From Verrucomicrobiota bacterium (GTDB taxonomy: Bacteria; Verrucomicrobiota; Verrucomicrobiia; Opitutales; Opitutaceae): a stretch of DNA of 30,253 nucleotides. Below, piece by piece: positions 14,083 through 21,218 of the stretch. Made by a program: the position numbers and the translations under genes. The stretch is taken from NCBI GenBank assembly GCA_023457035.1, contig JAEWNN010000203.1, positions 1-30,253 on the forward strand, in the 5' to 3' direction. The notes under the pieces are model-generated. The model had not been told where the DNA came from, ran no database searches, and saw nothing but the letters and a program-made list of their open reading frames with translations. Every line of letters starts with the position of its first letter. The first letter of the stretch is position 1.

Positions 14083-14466
14083 ATGAATTATCCTACAGGA
14101 TCCAGGGGGGGATTCACGCTCGTCGAGATCATGGTCGTGGTCACAATCATCGGATTGTTGGCGGCGCTCGCGATCCCCTCGTGGCTGGAGACCCGTCGAT
14201 CCACAATCCGCAGTACGATGGACAACGACGCGCGGCAGCTCGCCAGCGCCGCGCAACAGTACTTCATGGAACACGGTGCTACGTCCGTGGCCGTTGCTTA
14301 CTCCGCCGGTGTGGTCAGCGGCCCCTTGTCGGAACGGGTCCGGCTGATCGGGGTGCAGTACACGGCGTTTTCGATCAATCTCACCACCACCGGCACCTTC
14401 AGTTTGGAGCACGCCTTCTTGTCCGCACCGCGTGTTTACGATGCGGAGGGGCACTACATCCCGTAG
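14083..14466 (+). CDS. Type IV prepilin 1, short and cysteine-free
   Basis: 127 residues from the ATG at 14083; an upstream frame to 14002 has no pilin character. The leader is 10 residues (MNYPTGSRGG) with prepilin peptidase cleavage expected between Gly10 and Phe11. The mature protein starts FTLVEIMVVVTIIGLLAALA, with the conserved Glu at +5. The hydrophobic helix is followed by NDARQLASAAQQYFMEHGAT and a small C-terminal domain. No cysteines exist, so the disulfide-bounded D-region of classical PilA is absent. It is a paralogue of the pilin at 14717 (shared NDARQ-SAAQQY-ME-G core). It could be a major or minor pilin, or a type II secretion pseudopilin; the nearby pil genes favour the pilus. 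No ribosome-binding site is evident. Confidence 0.88.
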   Translation: MNYPTGSRGGFTLVEIMVVVTIIGLLAALAIPSWLETRRSTIRSTMDNDARQLASAAQQYFMEHGATSVAVAYSAGVVSGPLSERVRLIGVQYTAFSINLTTTGTFSLEHAFLSAPRVYDAEGHYIP

Positions 14467-14646
14467 GCCGCGAAGGGCGCTTCTTGCCCACTCTGCCGCG
14501 CCACGAATCCCCCAGGTGCCGCTCCGAAATTCCTCAATCGCACGGCCGCGGCTCAAGCTCGATTGCCACCGGCACGATGAGGAAGGCACCTCGGGAATCG
14601 GCCCGGGTTTTACATTTTTGTGAAACCGGGACCGTTGACCCGGCCG

Positions 14647-14680
14647 CTTCTGCGGATTCCATGGTCACAGTTCGCAGAAG
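14647..14680 (+). other. Hairpin upstream of prepilin 2
   Basis: CTTCTGCG (14647-14654) pairs with CGCAGAAG (14673-14680), followed by TTTT. It lies 36 nt before the pilin 2 ATG. It may be a weak terminator for pilin 1, or a leader structure that stabilises or attenuates the pilin 2 message; the sequence alone does not decide. Confidence 0.4.
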
Positions 14681-14716
14681 TTTTCCAACCCCAACGACCA
14701 CTAAAAAGGATATCAT

Positions 14717-15115
14717 ATGAATAATCGTTCCCAGAAGGGCTTCACCCTCGTTGAAATCATGATCGTCGTCGTCATCATCGGTCTCTTGGCCGCCATGGCG
14801 ATTCCCGCCTTCCAGAAGGTCCGCCAGTCCTCGCTCGAGAAGACCGTTCTCAACGACGCCCGTCAGATCGGCTCTGCCGCGCAGCAGTACATGATGGAGA
14901 ATGGTGTCACCACCTTCACGATCACGGTGAACACCACCACCGGCACCGTTTCGGGCATTCTCACTCCTTGGCTCAAGCAGGTTTCGGCGAAGATGACTGT
15001 CGCTGGCACCGGCCAATCGAATTCGGACACCGCGATCATCCTCACGAAGGCGGGCACATTCCCGGCTACCGCGGGTGTGGCGAACTTCAACGACGAAGGC
15101 AAGAAGACCAACTAA
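14717..15115 (+). CDS. Type IV prepilin 2, probable major pilin
   Basis: 132 residues with an 8-residue leader (MNNRSQKG) before FTLVEIMIVVVIIGLLAAMA; Glu is at +5 and the helix continues into AIPAFQKVRQSS. The mature length is 124 residues, without cysteines. The C-terminal half is Thr/Ser/Gly-rich (TITVNTTTGTVSG and similar), offering many hydroxyl side chains. An AAAAAGGA ribosome-binding site lies about 8 nt before the ATG. This good site and the strong terminator, neither shared with pilin 1, suggest high expression and make this the better candidate for the major subunit. The 250-nt gap to pilin 1 holds a hairpin and no other gene. Confidence 0.9.
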   Translation: MNNRSQKGFTLVEIMIVVVIIGLLAAMAIPAFQKVRQSSLEKTVLNDARQIGSAAQQYMMENGVTTFTITVNTTTGTVSGILTPWLKQVSAKMTVAGTGQSNSDTAIILTKAGTFPATAGVANFNDEGKKTN

Positions 15116-15138
15116 GGTTTTCCTTCGACATTACTCCA

Positions 15139-15173
15139 AGCCACATTCCTCGTGAATGTGGCTTTATTGTTTA
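15139..15173 (+). terminator. Rho-independent terminator after prepilin 2
   Basis: Perfect 10-bp stem AGCCACATTC (15139-15148) with GAATGTGGCT (15154-15163), then TTTATTGTTTA. The glycosyltransferase gene starts immediately after, so it depends on read-through or on a promoter hidden in this region. Confidence 0.92.
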
Positions 15174-17020
15174 TGGCTCCCACTGCGATGAAGTCGGTAT
15201 TGGCGGCAGTTCTGCTCGCCGCTGGTGTGCTCATCTGGCGTTTCGGTTTCCTCACGAGAGACCAAGCTGCTTGGTTGGAATCGTACCTCGGCTATTACTG
15301 GGTGCTGGCGGCCTTGGTGGCGTTCTTCTGGGCTGCGTGGAACGAGGGGCGGTGCGCAGTCATCGATCTCCGGGGCCTAATCCGTCGCCATGCTGCGGGA
15401 CTCGCATTGGTCATCGCAGGTGCTGCATATCTGCATTTGCACGAGCCTCATTGCCTAAAGGTGCTCTACGACGAGCCCAGCCACATCGCCGGTTCGCTCA
15501 TGATGCATACCGAGCGGATGGCGGTAATGCCTGGCCGCGCTCATCTCGTGCACGGCCATCTTCAGTGTTTTGACCTCTTCCCCTCTTTCCGCCTCTATCT
15601 TTTCCAAGTCCTGCTCTCACTGGTTCATGACGTTTCGGGATTTCGGGCGAGCAATGTCTTCCTGTTGAACGGGGCCCTCTCTATCGCGTTTCTGGGCCTG
15701 ATGTACTGGATCGGCGTGCGGATGCATTCGCGGCGTGCGGGCGTGCTGGCGGTGTTGCTGTTTGCCGGCCTTCCGCTGTTGGCCCAGGTCGCGACGAGTG
15801 GTAGCTACGACCTGTTGAACCTGGTGTTGCTGGCCGCGTTGTTTCTCTCAGCGAGGCACTATTCGCGATCGGTTGGCACCTGTGGGTTGGATCTGATGGT
15901 CTCGACCGGGGTACTGCTCGCGCTCTGCCGCTATGAGTCGATCGTCTATCTGGTGGTGCCGATTGTCATTGTACTCGAGAAGTGGAAGCGCGAACGGACC
16001 ATCGCCCTCACCCCTTTCGCTGTCCTGTCTCCGGTGCTGATCCTTCCGAACTTGGTCGCAAACAAGATCATGGTGTCAACCGATGCCTACCTGTTGGGGC
16101 AACTGCGGGACAAACTGAAGGTTGATTTCTTCAACATCGACTATATCGGCGATCACCTGCGCGAAGCGGTATTCTATCTCTTCCAGTTCGACAATACCGG
16201 GACAAACAGCGTCCTGTTCTCCGTGTTGGGGGCGCTGGGGTTGGTTGCGGTCGCGGTTGCGCTGGTCGGCAGGTGGACGCTGAAATGGAGACTCCCGAAT
16301 GCGAACGACGCACTGGTGGTTGTCTTTCTGGGCGTCACGATCGGCCTTTTCCTGATGACGTTGGCCAATTTCTGGGGCAGCCCAACGGCGATCGAGGCCA
16401 CCCGTTTCACTTTGCCGCTCCACTTTGCGGGAGCGTTGGCCGCGCTTTGGGCGCTGCATGATCTCCTCGGGGCCCGGGCGATCCCGCGGTGGTTTCTGCT
16501 ATTGCTGGCCGCGTTCGTCGGACTGTTCACGACCTCGGCGAACAACAAGCATGTCTCGACTAACATGATGTTGGCATCGAACAGCTATCGGTGGTTCGTC
16601 AATTACGCCAAGGAACATGATCGCGGGCGCACCTTGTACGCCTCAAGCAGCCAGATTCCCCTGCTCATCGAGGGATTTCCGGTCGTGCAGATCGAGCATC
16701 TCAATCGCGACCCCAACAGAGTGTTGCAGGTGATGCAGGCGAGAATCTACGACGAGGTGCTCGTGCATGAGCTGATCCCGATCGGCTATAGCGCAGAGTT
16801 CGCGCCGCCGCCCAATCAGATCTACTTGGGCAGGGGGTTCGCTGCGGAGGTCGTGGCCACCAACAAGTTCTCCACCGATTCCTACTCACGCATTTTGAGG
16901 ATCCGCGCCTGCAAGAACGCGGACGGGAAGTATGTAACCCCGGAGGAGGCGCCGCCGTTGAAGGATCGTTTCGAGAGCCTGATCGAGTTCGAACGATACT
17001 ATCGGAGTCTTTTGCCATGA
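15173..17020 (+). CDS. GT-C fold membrane glycosyltransferase (ArnT/PMT-like)
   Basis: About 615 residues from the ATG at 15173; ATG 15188 is equally possible, and the GTG at 15152 lies inside the terminator and is rejected. Many membrane helices span roughly residues 5-465, and a soluble C-terminal domain of about 150 residues follows. In the first periplasmic loop LYDEPSHIAGSLM carries Asp100-Glu101, the acidic pair expected of GT-C enzymes that use polyprenyl-phosphate-linked sugars. It belongs broadly with dolichyl-phosphate-mannose/ArnT-like transferases. Its position directly behind the pilin gene resembles pilin-modifying GT-C enzymes such as TfpW of Pseudomonas, so pilin glycosylation is a reasonable but unproven guess. 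Base composition is visibly less GC-rich than in addAB. It converges with the FkbM gene. Confidence 0.78.
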   Translation: MAPTAMKSVLAAVLLAAGVLIWRFGFLTRDQAAWLESYLGYYWVLAALVAFFWAAWNEGRCAVIDLRGLIRRHAAGLALVIAGAAYLHLHEPHCLKVLYDEPSHIAGSLMMHTERMAVMPGRAHLVHGHLQCFDLFPSFRLYLFQVLLSLVHDVSGFRASNVFLLNGALSIAFLGLMYWIGVRMHSRRAGVLAVLLFAGLPLLAQVATSGSYDLLNLVLLAALFLSARHYSRSVGTCGLDLMVSTGVLLALCRYESIVYLVVPIVIVLEKWKRERTIALTPFAVLSPVLILPNLVANKIMVSTDAYLLGQLRDKLKVDFFNIDYIGDHLREAVFYLFQFDNTGTNSVLFSVLGALGLVAVAVALVGRWTLKWRLPNANDALVVVFLGVTIGLFLMTLANFWGSPTAIEATRFTLPLHFAGALAALWALHDLLGARAIPRWFLLLLAAFVGLFTTSANNKHVSTNMMLASNSYRWFVNYAKEHDRGRTLYASSSQIPLLIEGFPVVQIEHLNRDPNRVLQVMQARIYDEVLVHELIPIGYSAEFAPPPNQIYLGRGFAAEVVATNKFSTDSYSRILRIRACKNADGKYVTPEEAPPLKDRFESLIEFERYYRSLLP

Positions 17021-17026
17021 GCTCCG

Positions 17027-17045
17027 GCCACCTTCGGCTGGTGGC
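17027..17045. other. Hairpin between convergent genes
   Basis: GCCACC (17027-17032) and GGTGGC (17040-17045) with a 7-nt loop fill the 24-nt gap between the GT-C and FkbM stop codons. There is no T-tract on either side, so it is at most a weak bidirectional terminator. Confidence 0.35.
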
Positions 17046-17908
17046 TATCCGCGTGGCGCGCAGGTCGCCAGGATGTTGATGCTGCCATTGTGCGGGATGA
17101 CCTCCTGCTCGAGGGTGGTCGCATCGGTCGGGAGCGGGGCCAGCGAGGGCAGGCGATGGAAGCGGTAGCCGAGGCCGGCGAGCAGCGCGACCAAGTCGGC
17201 GAAACCGGTCGGGGTCTCGGCGTAGCAGTACGGCGCGAGCTCCATGAAGATCCCGGGACGGTCGCGGGCGAGAAGGGCGTGGGCGCCACGCAGCACGGAG
17301 AGTTCATGGCCGTCGACGTCGAGCTTGATCCAATCGACTCGGCGCGTGGGCAGGTCGCGCAGCACCGTGTCGAGGGCGGCATGGCGGGCGGCGCCGACCG
17401 CCTTGGCCGCGCCGCAGAGGGGGTCGGCGGCGTCCGGTGCGGTGTGTAGTGGCCAACTGGAGGCAATGTCAGTCTCGGCGGGTGCATCGTCGGTCTCGGT
17501 GAGCAGGCAGTGGAGCACGTGGACGCGGGATGCGAGGGCCGGATTGAGCGCGAGGTTGGCCTGCAGTTTCCCGACCGCGTAGGCCGTGGCCTCGATGGCG
17601 ATCACGTGGCCGTTCGGTCCGACATGGTCCGCGAGCGGTAGCGTGTGGGCTCCGATGTTGGCCCCGATGTCGAGCACAGTGGCGCCGGGCCGAATCGCGC
17701 GGCGGTAGGCGCGGATGAGGTCCCACTCGAAGGCGCCGAGCAGGTAGATCGCGAAGTCGATGCCCTCGTCGAGGTCGAGCGCCCAGTTGAGGCCATTGCG
17801 CCGGAACTGGCCCTGCATGCGCTTGCCGAGCAGACGGCGCCCGAGGCGTACCGTGCGATTCAGGCCGCGGGCGATGGCGATCTTGTGGCGGGTGGAGAGG
17901 CGGATCAT
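17045..17908 (-). CDS. FkbM-family SAM-dependent methyltransferase
   Basis: 287 residues. The SAM-binding motif I is VLDIGANIGAHT (78-89), with motif II around HVIAIEATAYAVGKLQANL. The FkbM signature WIKLDVDGHELSVLRGA lies in the second half. Family members O-methylate sugars or polyketides; in a glycan cluster a sugar O-methyltransferase is likely. It is the last gene of the minus-strand series, separated from its upstream neighbour by 626 nt of repeats, so it may have its own promoter. The ATG at 17908 is the first of the frame; no strong ribosome-binding site is seen. Confidence 0.88.
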   Translation of the reverse strand: MIRLSTRHKIAIARGLNRTVRLGRRLLGKRMQGQFRRNGLNWALDLDEGIDFAIYLLGAFEWDLIRAYRRAIRPGATVLDIGANIGAHTLPLADHVGPNGHVIAIEATAYAVGKLQANLALNPALASRVHVLHCLLTETDDAPAETDIASSWPLHTAPDAADPLCGAAKAVGAARHAALDTVLRDLPTRRVDWIKLDVDGHELSVLRGAHALLARDRPGIFMELAPYCYAETPTGFADLVALLAGLGYRFHRLPSLAPLPTDATTLEQEVIPHNGSINILATCAPRG

Positions 17909-18534
17909 GGGACGAGTGGGTTGAAGGGGCCTAGACGACTTGCCTCAGAGAGGCGCGAAGAGCCCGGAAGACGAGTCTCCGTTTTTGTGCATTCTCGTGC
18001 CTTCTCGTGGCTCGGTTTCCTGAGTTCGTTAGGTCCAGATATTTCAGGATTGGGCCGATTCCCGATCTTTCCTCACGCGGAGGCGCAGAGACGCGGAGCG
18101 AAGCCGTGAACCGTGGCGCCGTGGCGTCGTGAGTCCTTCGCCCACCGCTCGGGACGGGGGAGGGCCGGGCGCGAGGTCTCTCCGGTCGTCGTCCCTCTGC
18201 TTCCATGCGGATCAGGCGCAGATCGATGCGCTCACGCGCATCGCTACGGACAGCGTCGCGTTGGGCGAAGCCCTTTACGGGGTCTACCGGCAACCGGTTA
18301 CCGGGAACCGATTCCTCGCGCAACGGCGCTACGGCGCGACGTTCAGACCTCGAAGTTCTCACGAACTTCGCTACACCCAGCGGCAACCGACGACCGTCCA
18401 CCGCCCACCGGCAACCGGCTACCGTCAACCGGCAACGGCCTCCCGCCCCATCCGGATCAGTGTTCATCTGCCGAAGGTTCTTCCGCACGGGAGAACGTGC
18501 ATCTGTGGTTAACCACTCCGAGTGCATCGGGGCC
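17909..18534. repeat. 626-nt repeat mosaic between fkbM and the fused methyltransferase-glycosyltransferase
   Basis: No gene is supported. It contains a TTTTTGTGCATTCTCGTGCC block (17980-18003), an inverted CCTCACGCGGAGGCGCAGAG unit (18071-18090), a reverse REP-like unit CGATGCGCTCACGCGCATCG (18224-18243) plus CTAC, a 33-nt unit (18317-18349) matching 20215-20247 in inverse orientation at 31 of 33 positions, a reverse REP-like unit CGAAGTTCTCACGAACTTCG (18351-18370) plus CTAC, CGGCAACCG-type tracts (18286-18310, 18380-18440), and a CATCTG-type periodic unit (18448-18516) split by a 27-nt element (18471-18497). Confidence 0.8.
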
Positions 18535-19971
18535 TCAGACGAAGCGCAGCTTGCGCGCGGCGAAGAGCACCATGCGCACGAGCAGCAGGCCGTGGCGCCA
18601 GCGGTGGATGTTCGTGGACCCGTAGGTGCGGTCCCGGTACCGGATCGGGATGTCGACGATCTCGAGGTTGAGCTTGTCGGCCCCGAAGAGCAGATCGAAG
18701 TCCCCGAAGGGGTCGAAGTCGCCGAAGTAGGCGCGGTTGGCCGCGATGCGCTCGTAATGCTCGCGCCGCAGGACCTTGGTGCCGCAGAGCGTGTCCTTGA
18801 GGTGCTGGCCGAGCAGCCACGAGAAGGCGTGCCCGAAGCAGTGGTTGGCGATCATGTTGAGGAACTGCATCGCCTGCCGCCCCATCGGGTAGACGAGGCG
18901 GGACCCGTTGGCGAACTCGGCATGGCCGGACGCGACGGCATCGTAGAACTTCGGCAGCTCCTCGGGGGGCATGGTGAGGTCGGCGTCAAGGATCATGAGG
19001 AGGTCTCCCTCGGCGACCGCGAAGCCCTCCCGCACCGCGTTGCCCTTGCCGCGGCCGGACTGCTGGAGCACCTTGATGCGACGGTCCGGATACGCCTGCT
19101 GTACGCGCTGGATCTCGGCCCAGGTGTGATCCGTGGAGTTGCCCTCGACGAAGATCAGCTCGGTCCAAGTGCCCATGGCGGGGGTGCGTTGCACGGCCGC
19201 CTCGATGTTGCCGGCCTCGTTGCGCGCCGGGATGACGACCGAGACGCTCAGCGGCGTCTCGACCGGCACTGCGCGGGGCCGGGCGATGGTGAAGACCGAG
19301 CAGCAGGCCCACGGGAGCAGCGGGGCGAGCCAGCGGTTGAACAGGGGGGCGAGCAGCGGAGTCCGGACCGGCCAGAGGAGCCGGGACTGAGTCTTGATGG
19401 TTGACCAGTCCGCGAGCGTGAGCAGCCCGGCGACATCGTGCCGGGAGAGCCAGGAACTTTGGGGTTGGCGGGACTGCAGCCCGAGCCAAGCTGCGAGCTT
19501 GACCATCGGATACCACAGATTGCTGTGGAAGTTGACGAGCAGGCGGGTCCGCGGCGTAGACACCGCATGGATGCGCCGGAGGGCCTGCTGCACATCGGCC
19601 AGGTAGTTGAGCGTGTCGGAGACGATCACGTAGTCGAAAGTCCGTCCCGGTAGGTCGAGTTGCTCGGCCGCATGCTGATGGAAGGTCGCGCCCGGCACGC
19701 GGGCCTTGGCGCGCTCCAACTGGACGGCCGAGATGTCGATGCCGGTCTTTTCGCGGGCATTCAGGTGGGCGAGCAGTTCCCCGTCGCCGCAACCGATCTC
19801 GAGCACGGAGGCATCGGCCGGGATCAACAGATTGTAGTAGTGCGCCAGCAGTCGCCGATAGGAGCGAGCGGCGCGGGACGACTTGGCCTCCGGGGCATCG
19901 AACACGGTGGCGACCGCACGGATGTGTTCTTCGGCCAGGGTGGCGAGCGGAGCGGCGGGCGGGGGCGGCAT
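18535..19971 (-). CDS. Fused SAM methyltransferase and family 2 glycosyltransferase
   Basis: 478 residues from the ATG at 19971. Domain 1 (about 35-235) is a class I methyltransferase: VLEIGCGDGE (56-65), TGIDIS, FDYVIVSDTLNYLADVQQAL. Domain 2 (241-478) is a GT-A family 2 glycosyltransferase: LSVSVVIPARNEAGNIE, FVEGNSTDHTW, GKGNAVREGF and the metal-binding ILDADLT (328-334), resembling dolichyl-phosphate-mannose/undecaprenyl-phosphate sugar synthases without the C-terminal membrane helices. The frame stays open upstream to 20544, but that part is repeat mosaic plus antisense of the next gene, so it is excluded. The fusion may couple methylation to sugar transfer, or create a polyprenyl-phosphate sugar donor. 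Confidence 0.87.
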   Translation of the reverse strand: MPPPPAAPLATLAEEHIRAVATVFDAPEAKSSRAARSYRRLLAHYYNLLIPADASVLEIGCGDGELLAHLNAREKTGIDISAVQLERAKARVPGATFHQHAAEQLDLPGRTFDYVIVSDTLNYLADVQQALRRIHAVSTPRTRLLVNFHSNLWYPMVKLAAWLGLQSRQPQSSWLSRHDVAGLLTLADWSTIKTQSRLLWPVRTPLLAPLFNRWLAPLLPWACCSVFTIARPRAVPVETPLSVSVVIPARNEAGNIEAAVQRTPAMGTWTELIFVEGNSTDHTWAEIQRVQQAYPDRRIKVLQQSGRGKGNAVREGFAVAEGDLLMILDADLTMPPEELPKFYDAVASGHAEFANGSRLVYPMGRQAMQFLNMIANHCFGHAFSWLLGQHLKDTLCGTKVLRREHYERIAANRAYFGDFDPFGDFDLLFGADKLNLEIVDIPIRYRDRTYGSTNIHRWRHGLLLVRMVLFAARKLRFV

Positions 19972-20273
19972 GCGTGGGTGTCGGGACGGTGGACCTGATG
20001 GGCACTGGCGGGCTTTTCGTCGGGGGGCGTGGGCGGCCCGGGATACGGAATGGCCGGATAGTGGTACCGGATGATCCGAGGTCGAAGCCCAAAATACGCA
20101 GGCGGGGGCGGGCGGCATGGCAGCATGAGCTGCACACGGAGGAGTTGGCCACAGATGCACACCGATGAACACCGATCCGGAGGGGGCGGAGTAACAAGTG
20201 GCAGGTGACTTCGGGGTCTGAACGTCGCGCCGTGGCGTCGTTGCGCGATGACGGATAGTGACTCCTGGCAGGC
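19972..20273. repeat. Intergenic repeats between the fusion gene and the rhamnosyltransferase-like gene
   Basis: No gene is supported. A GGCCACAGATGCACACCGATG-like 10-bp periodic unit (20149-20183) and the 33-nt GGTCTGAACGTCGCGCCG... unit (20215-20247, inverse match of 18317-18349) are present. The rest, 19972-20148, is GC-rich, unremarkable, and probably the leader of the fusion gene. Confidence 0.65.
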
Positions 20274-21218
20274 TTATTGTGCCTCTAGGTGACTGCTGTC
20301 TGGATTCGGTGAAGACGACAGATTGGGGCGGTGGTGCTGGAGCGCGGCGCCGATGCCGGCGCAGAGGTGACGCATCTTGGTGGCAGAGTCTGGTTCGAGC
20401 AGTGCGGCGTCGAAGCAGAGCTTGGCGAACAGGCAGGCCTCGTAGAGAGCCCAATGCGGAAAACGCCAGCCATGGCGGCCGATCAAGCGGAGTTGCTGGC
20501 ACACCAAGTGTCCGAGCCGGGCGGGCGGTATATGAGCGGGCCACCAGGTGCGGCCGAAACGGTGGACCGGGCGCTTGTTGCCACGGCAGTGTGCGAGATG
20601 CGCACCGGCGGCGATACCGACGCGGGCGCCGAGTCGGCGGGCGCGGAGGCAGAAGTCGATGTCGACGTAGTCCAGCGGGAACGTCGGATCGAAGCCGCCG
20701 AGGTCACGCCAGAGTCCCAGCTCGAAGAGGCAGCCGGAGGTGATGGCGAAGGTGGCGGAGTCGAGGCCGCTTGGCGGGGCCGCTCGGCGGCGGAAGAGCA
20801 GCGGCAGCCAAGGCATTGACTGGAGGTGCCGGGCGTGGCGGGCGGGGTTGGCTTGGTCGTACCAGTCCGCCCCCACCACGCGACAGCCGGAGGTGGTGGC
20901 GTGGTGTTGCAGGGCGGCCGCGAAACCGGCCTGGGGGATACTGTCCTGATCGAAGGCGATGGCCCACTTGTGCCCCGCGGCGTGGAGGCGTGCGAAGGCA
21001 GCATTGAGGCCGCTCGCTACACCGCCGTTCTCGGGCAGGCCGAGGTATGTGGCGCCTGTGGCCACGGCGGCAGCTTCGACCGCCGTGCGGGCGGCGGGAT
21101 CGGTCGTGTTGTCGGCAACCAGCAACGGGGCGACCTCGCGACCGATTGCGCGCAACCGGTCGACCAGGCCGGTGTCCGGGAAATAGGTGACGACTGCGCC
21201 GGGGATTGGGTCAGGCAT
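20274..21218 (-). CDS. Family 2 glycosyltransferase, rhamnosyltransferase-like
   Basis: 314 residues. The GT-A pattern is VVTYFPDTGLVDRL, VADNTTD, LPENGGVASGLNAAF and KWAIAFDQDSIPQ, where FDQDS (89-93) is the metal-binding DxD variant typical of rhamnosyltransferases. SGCLFELGLWRDLGGFDPTF and DYVDIDFCLRARRLG are the acceptor-side motifs of the same group. It transfers an activated deoxyhexose or related sugar to a growing lipid-linked glycan at the cytoplasmic membrane face. The ATG overlaps the upstream gene's stop by 8 nt. The last 30 residues are Ser/Pro/His-rich and poorly conserved-looking. Confidence 0.85.
   Translation of the reverse strand: MPDPIPGAVVTYFPDTGLVDRLRAIGREVAPLLVADNTTDPAARTAVEAAAVATGATYLGLPENGGVASGLNAAFARLHAAGHKWAIAFDQDSIPQAGFAAALQHHATTSGCRVVGADWYDQANPARHARHLQSMPWLPLLFRRRAAPPSGLDSATFAITSGCLFELGLWRDLGGFDPTFPLDYVDIDFCLRARRLGARVGIAAGAHLAHCRGNKRPVHRFGRTWWPAHIPPARLGHLVCQQLRLIGRHGWRFPHWALYEACLFAKLCFDAALLEPDSATKMRHLCAGIGAALQHHRPNLSSSPNPDSSHLEAQ

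Noticed and set aside
14604..14631. Imperfect hairpin CCCGGGTTTTAC/GTGAAACCGGG after pilin 1 as a terminator
   Set aside because: The stem needs a bulge and is not followed by a T-tract.
11335..20260. Repeat clusters as a CRISPR array
   Set aside because: There are no constant repeats with equal-length unique spacers and no cas genes; unit types and spacing are irregular.
19972..20544. N-terminal extension of the fused methyltransferase-glycosyltransferase
   Set aside because: The extra about 190 codons translate a CACAGATG repeat and the antisense of the neighbouring gene. The ATG at 19971 gives a normal domain start.
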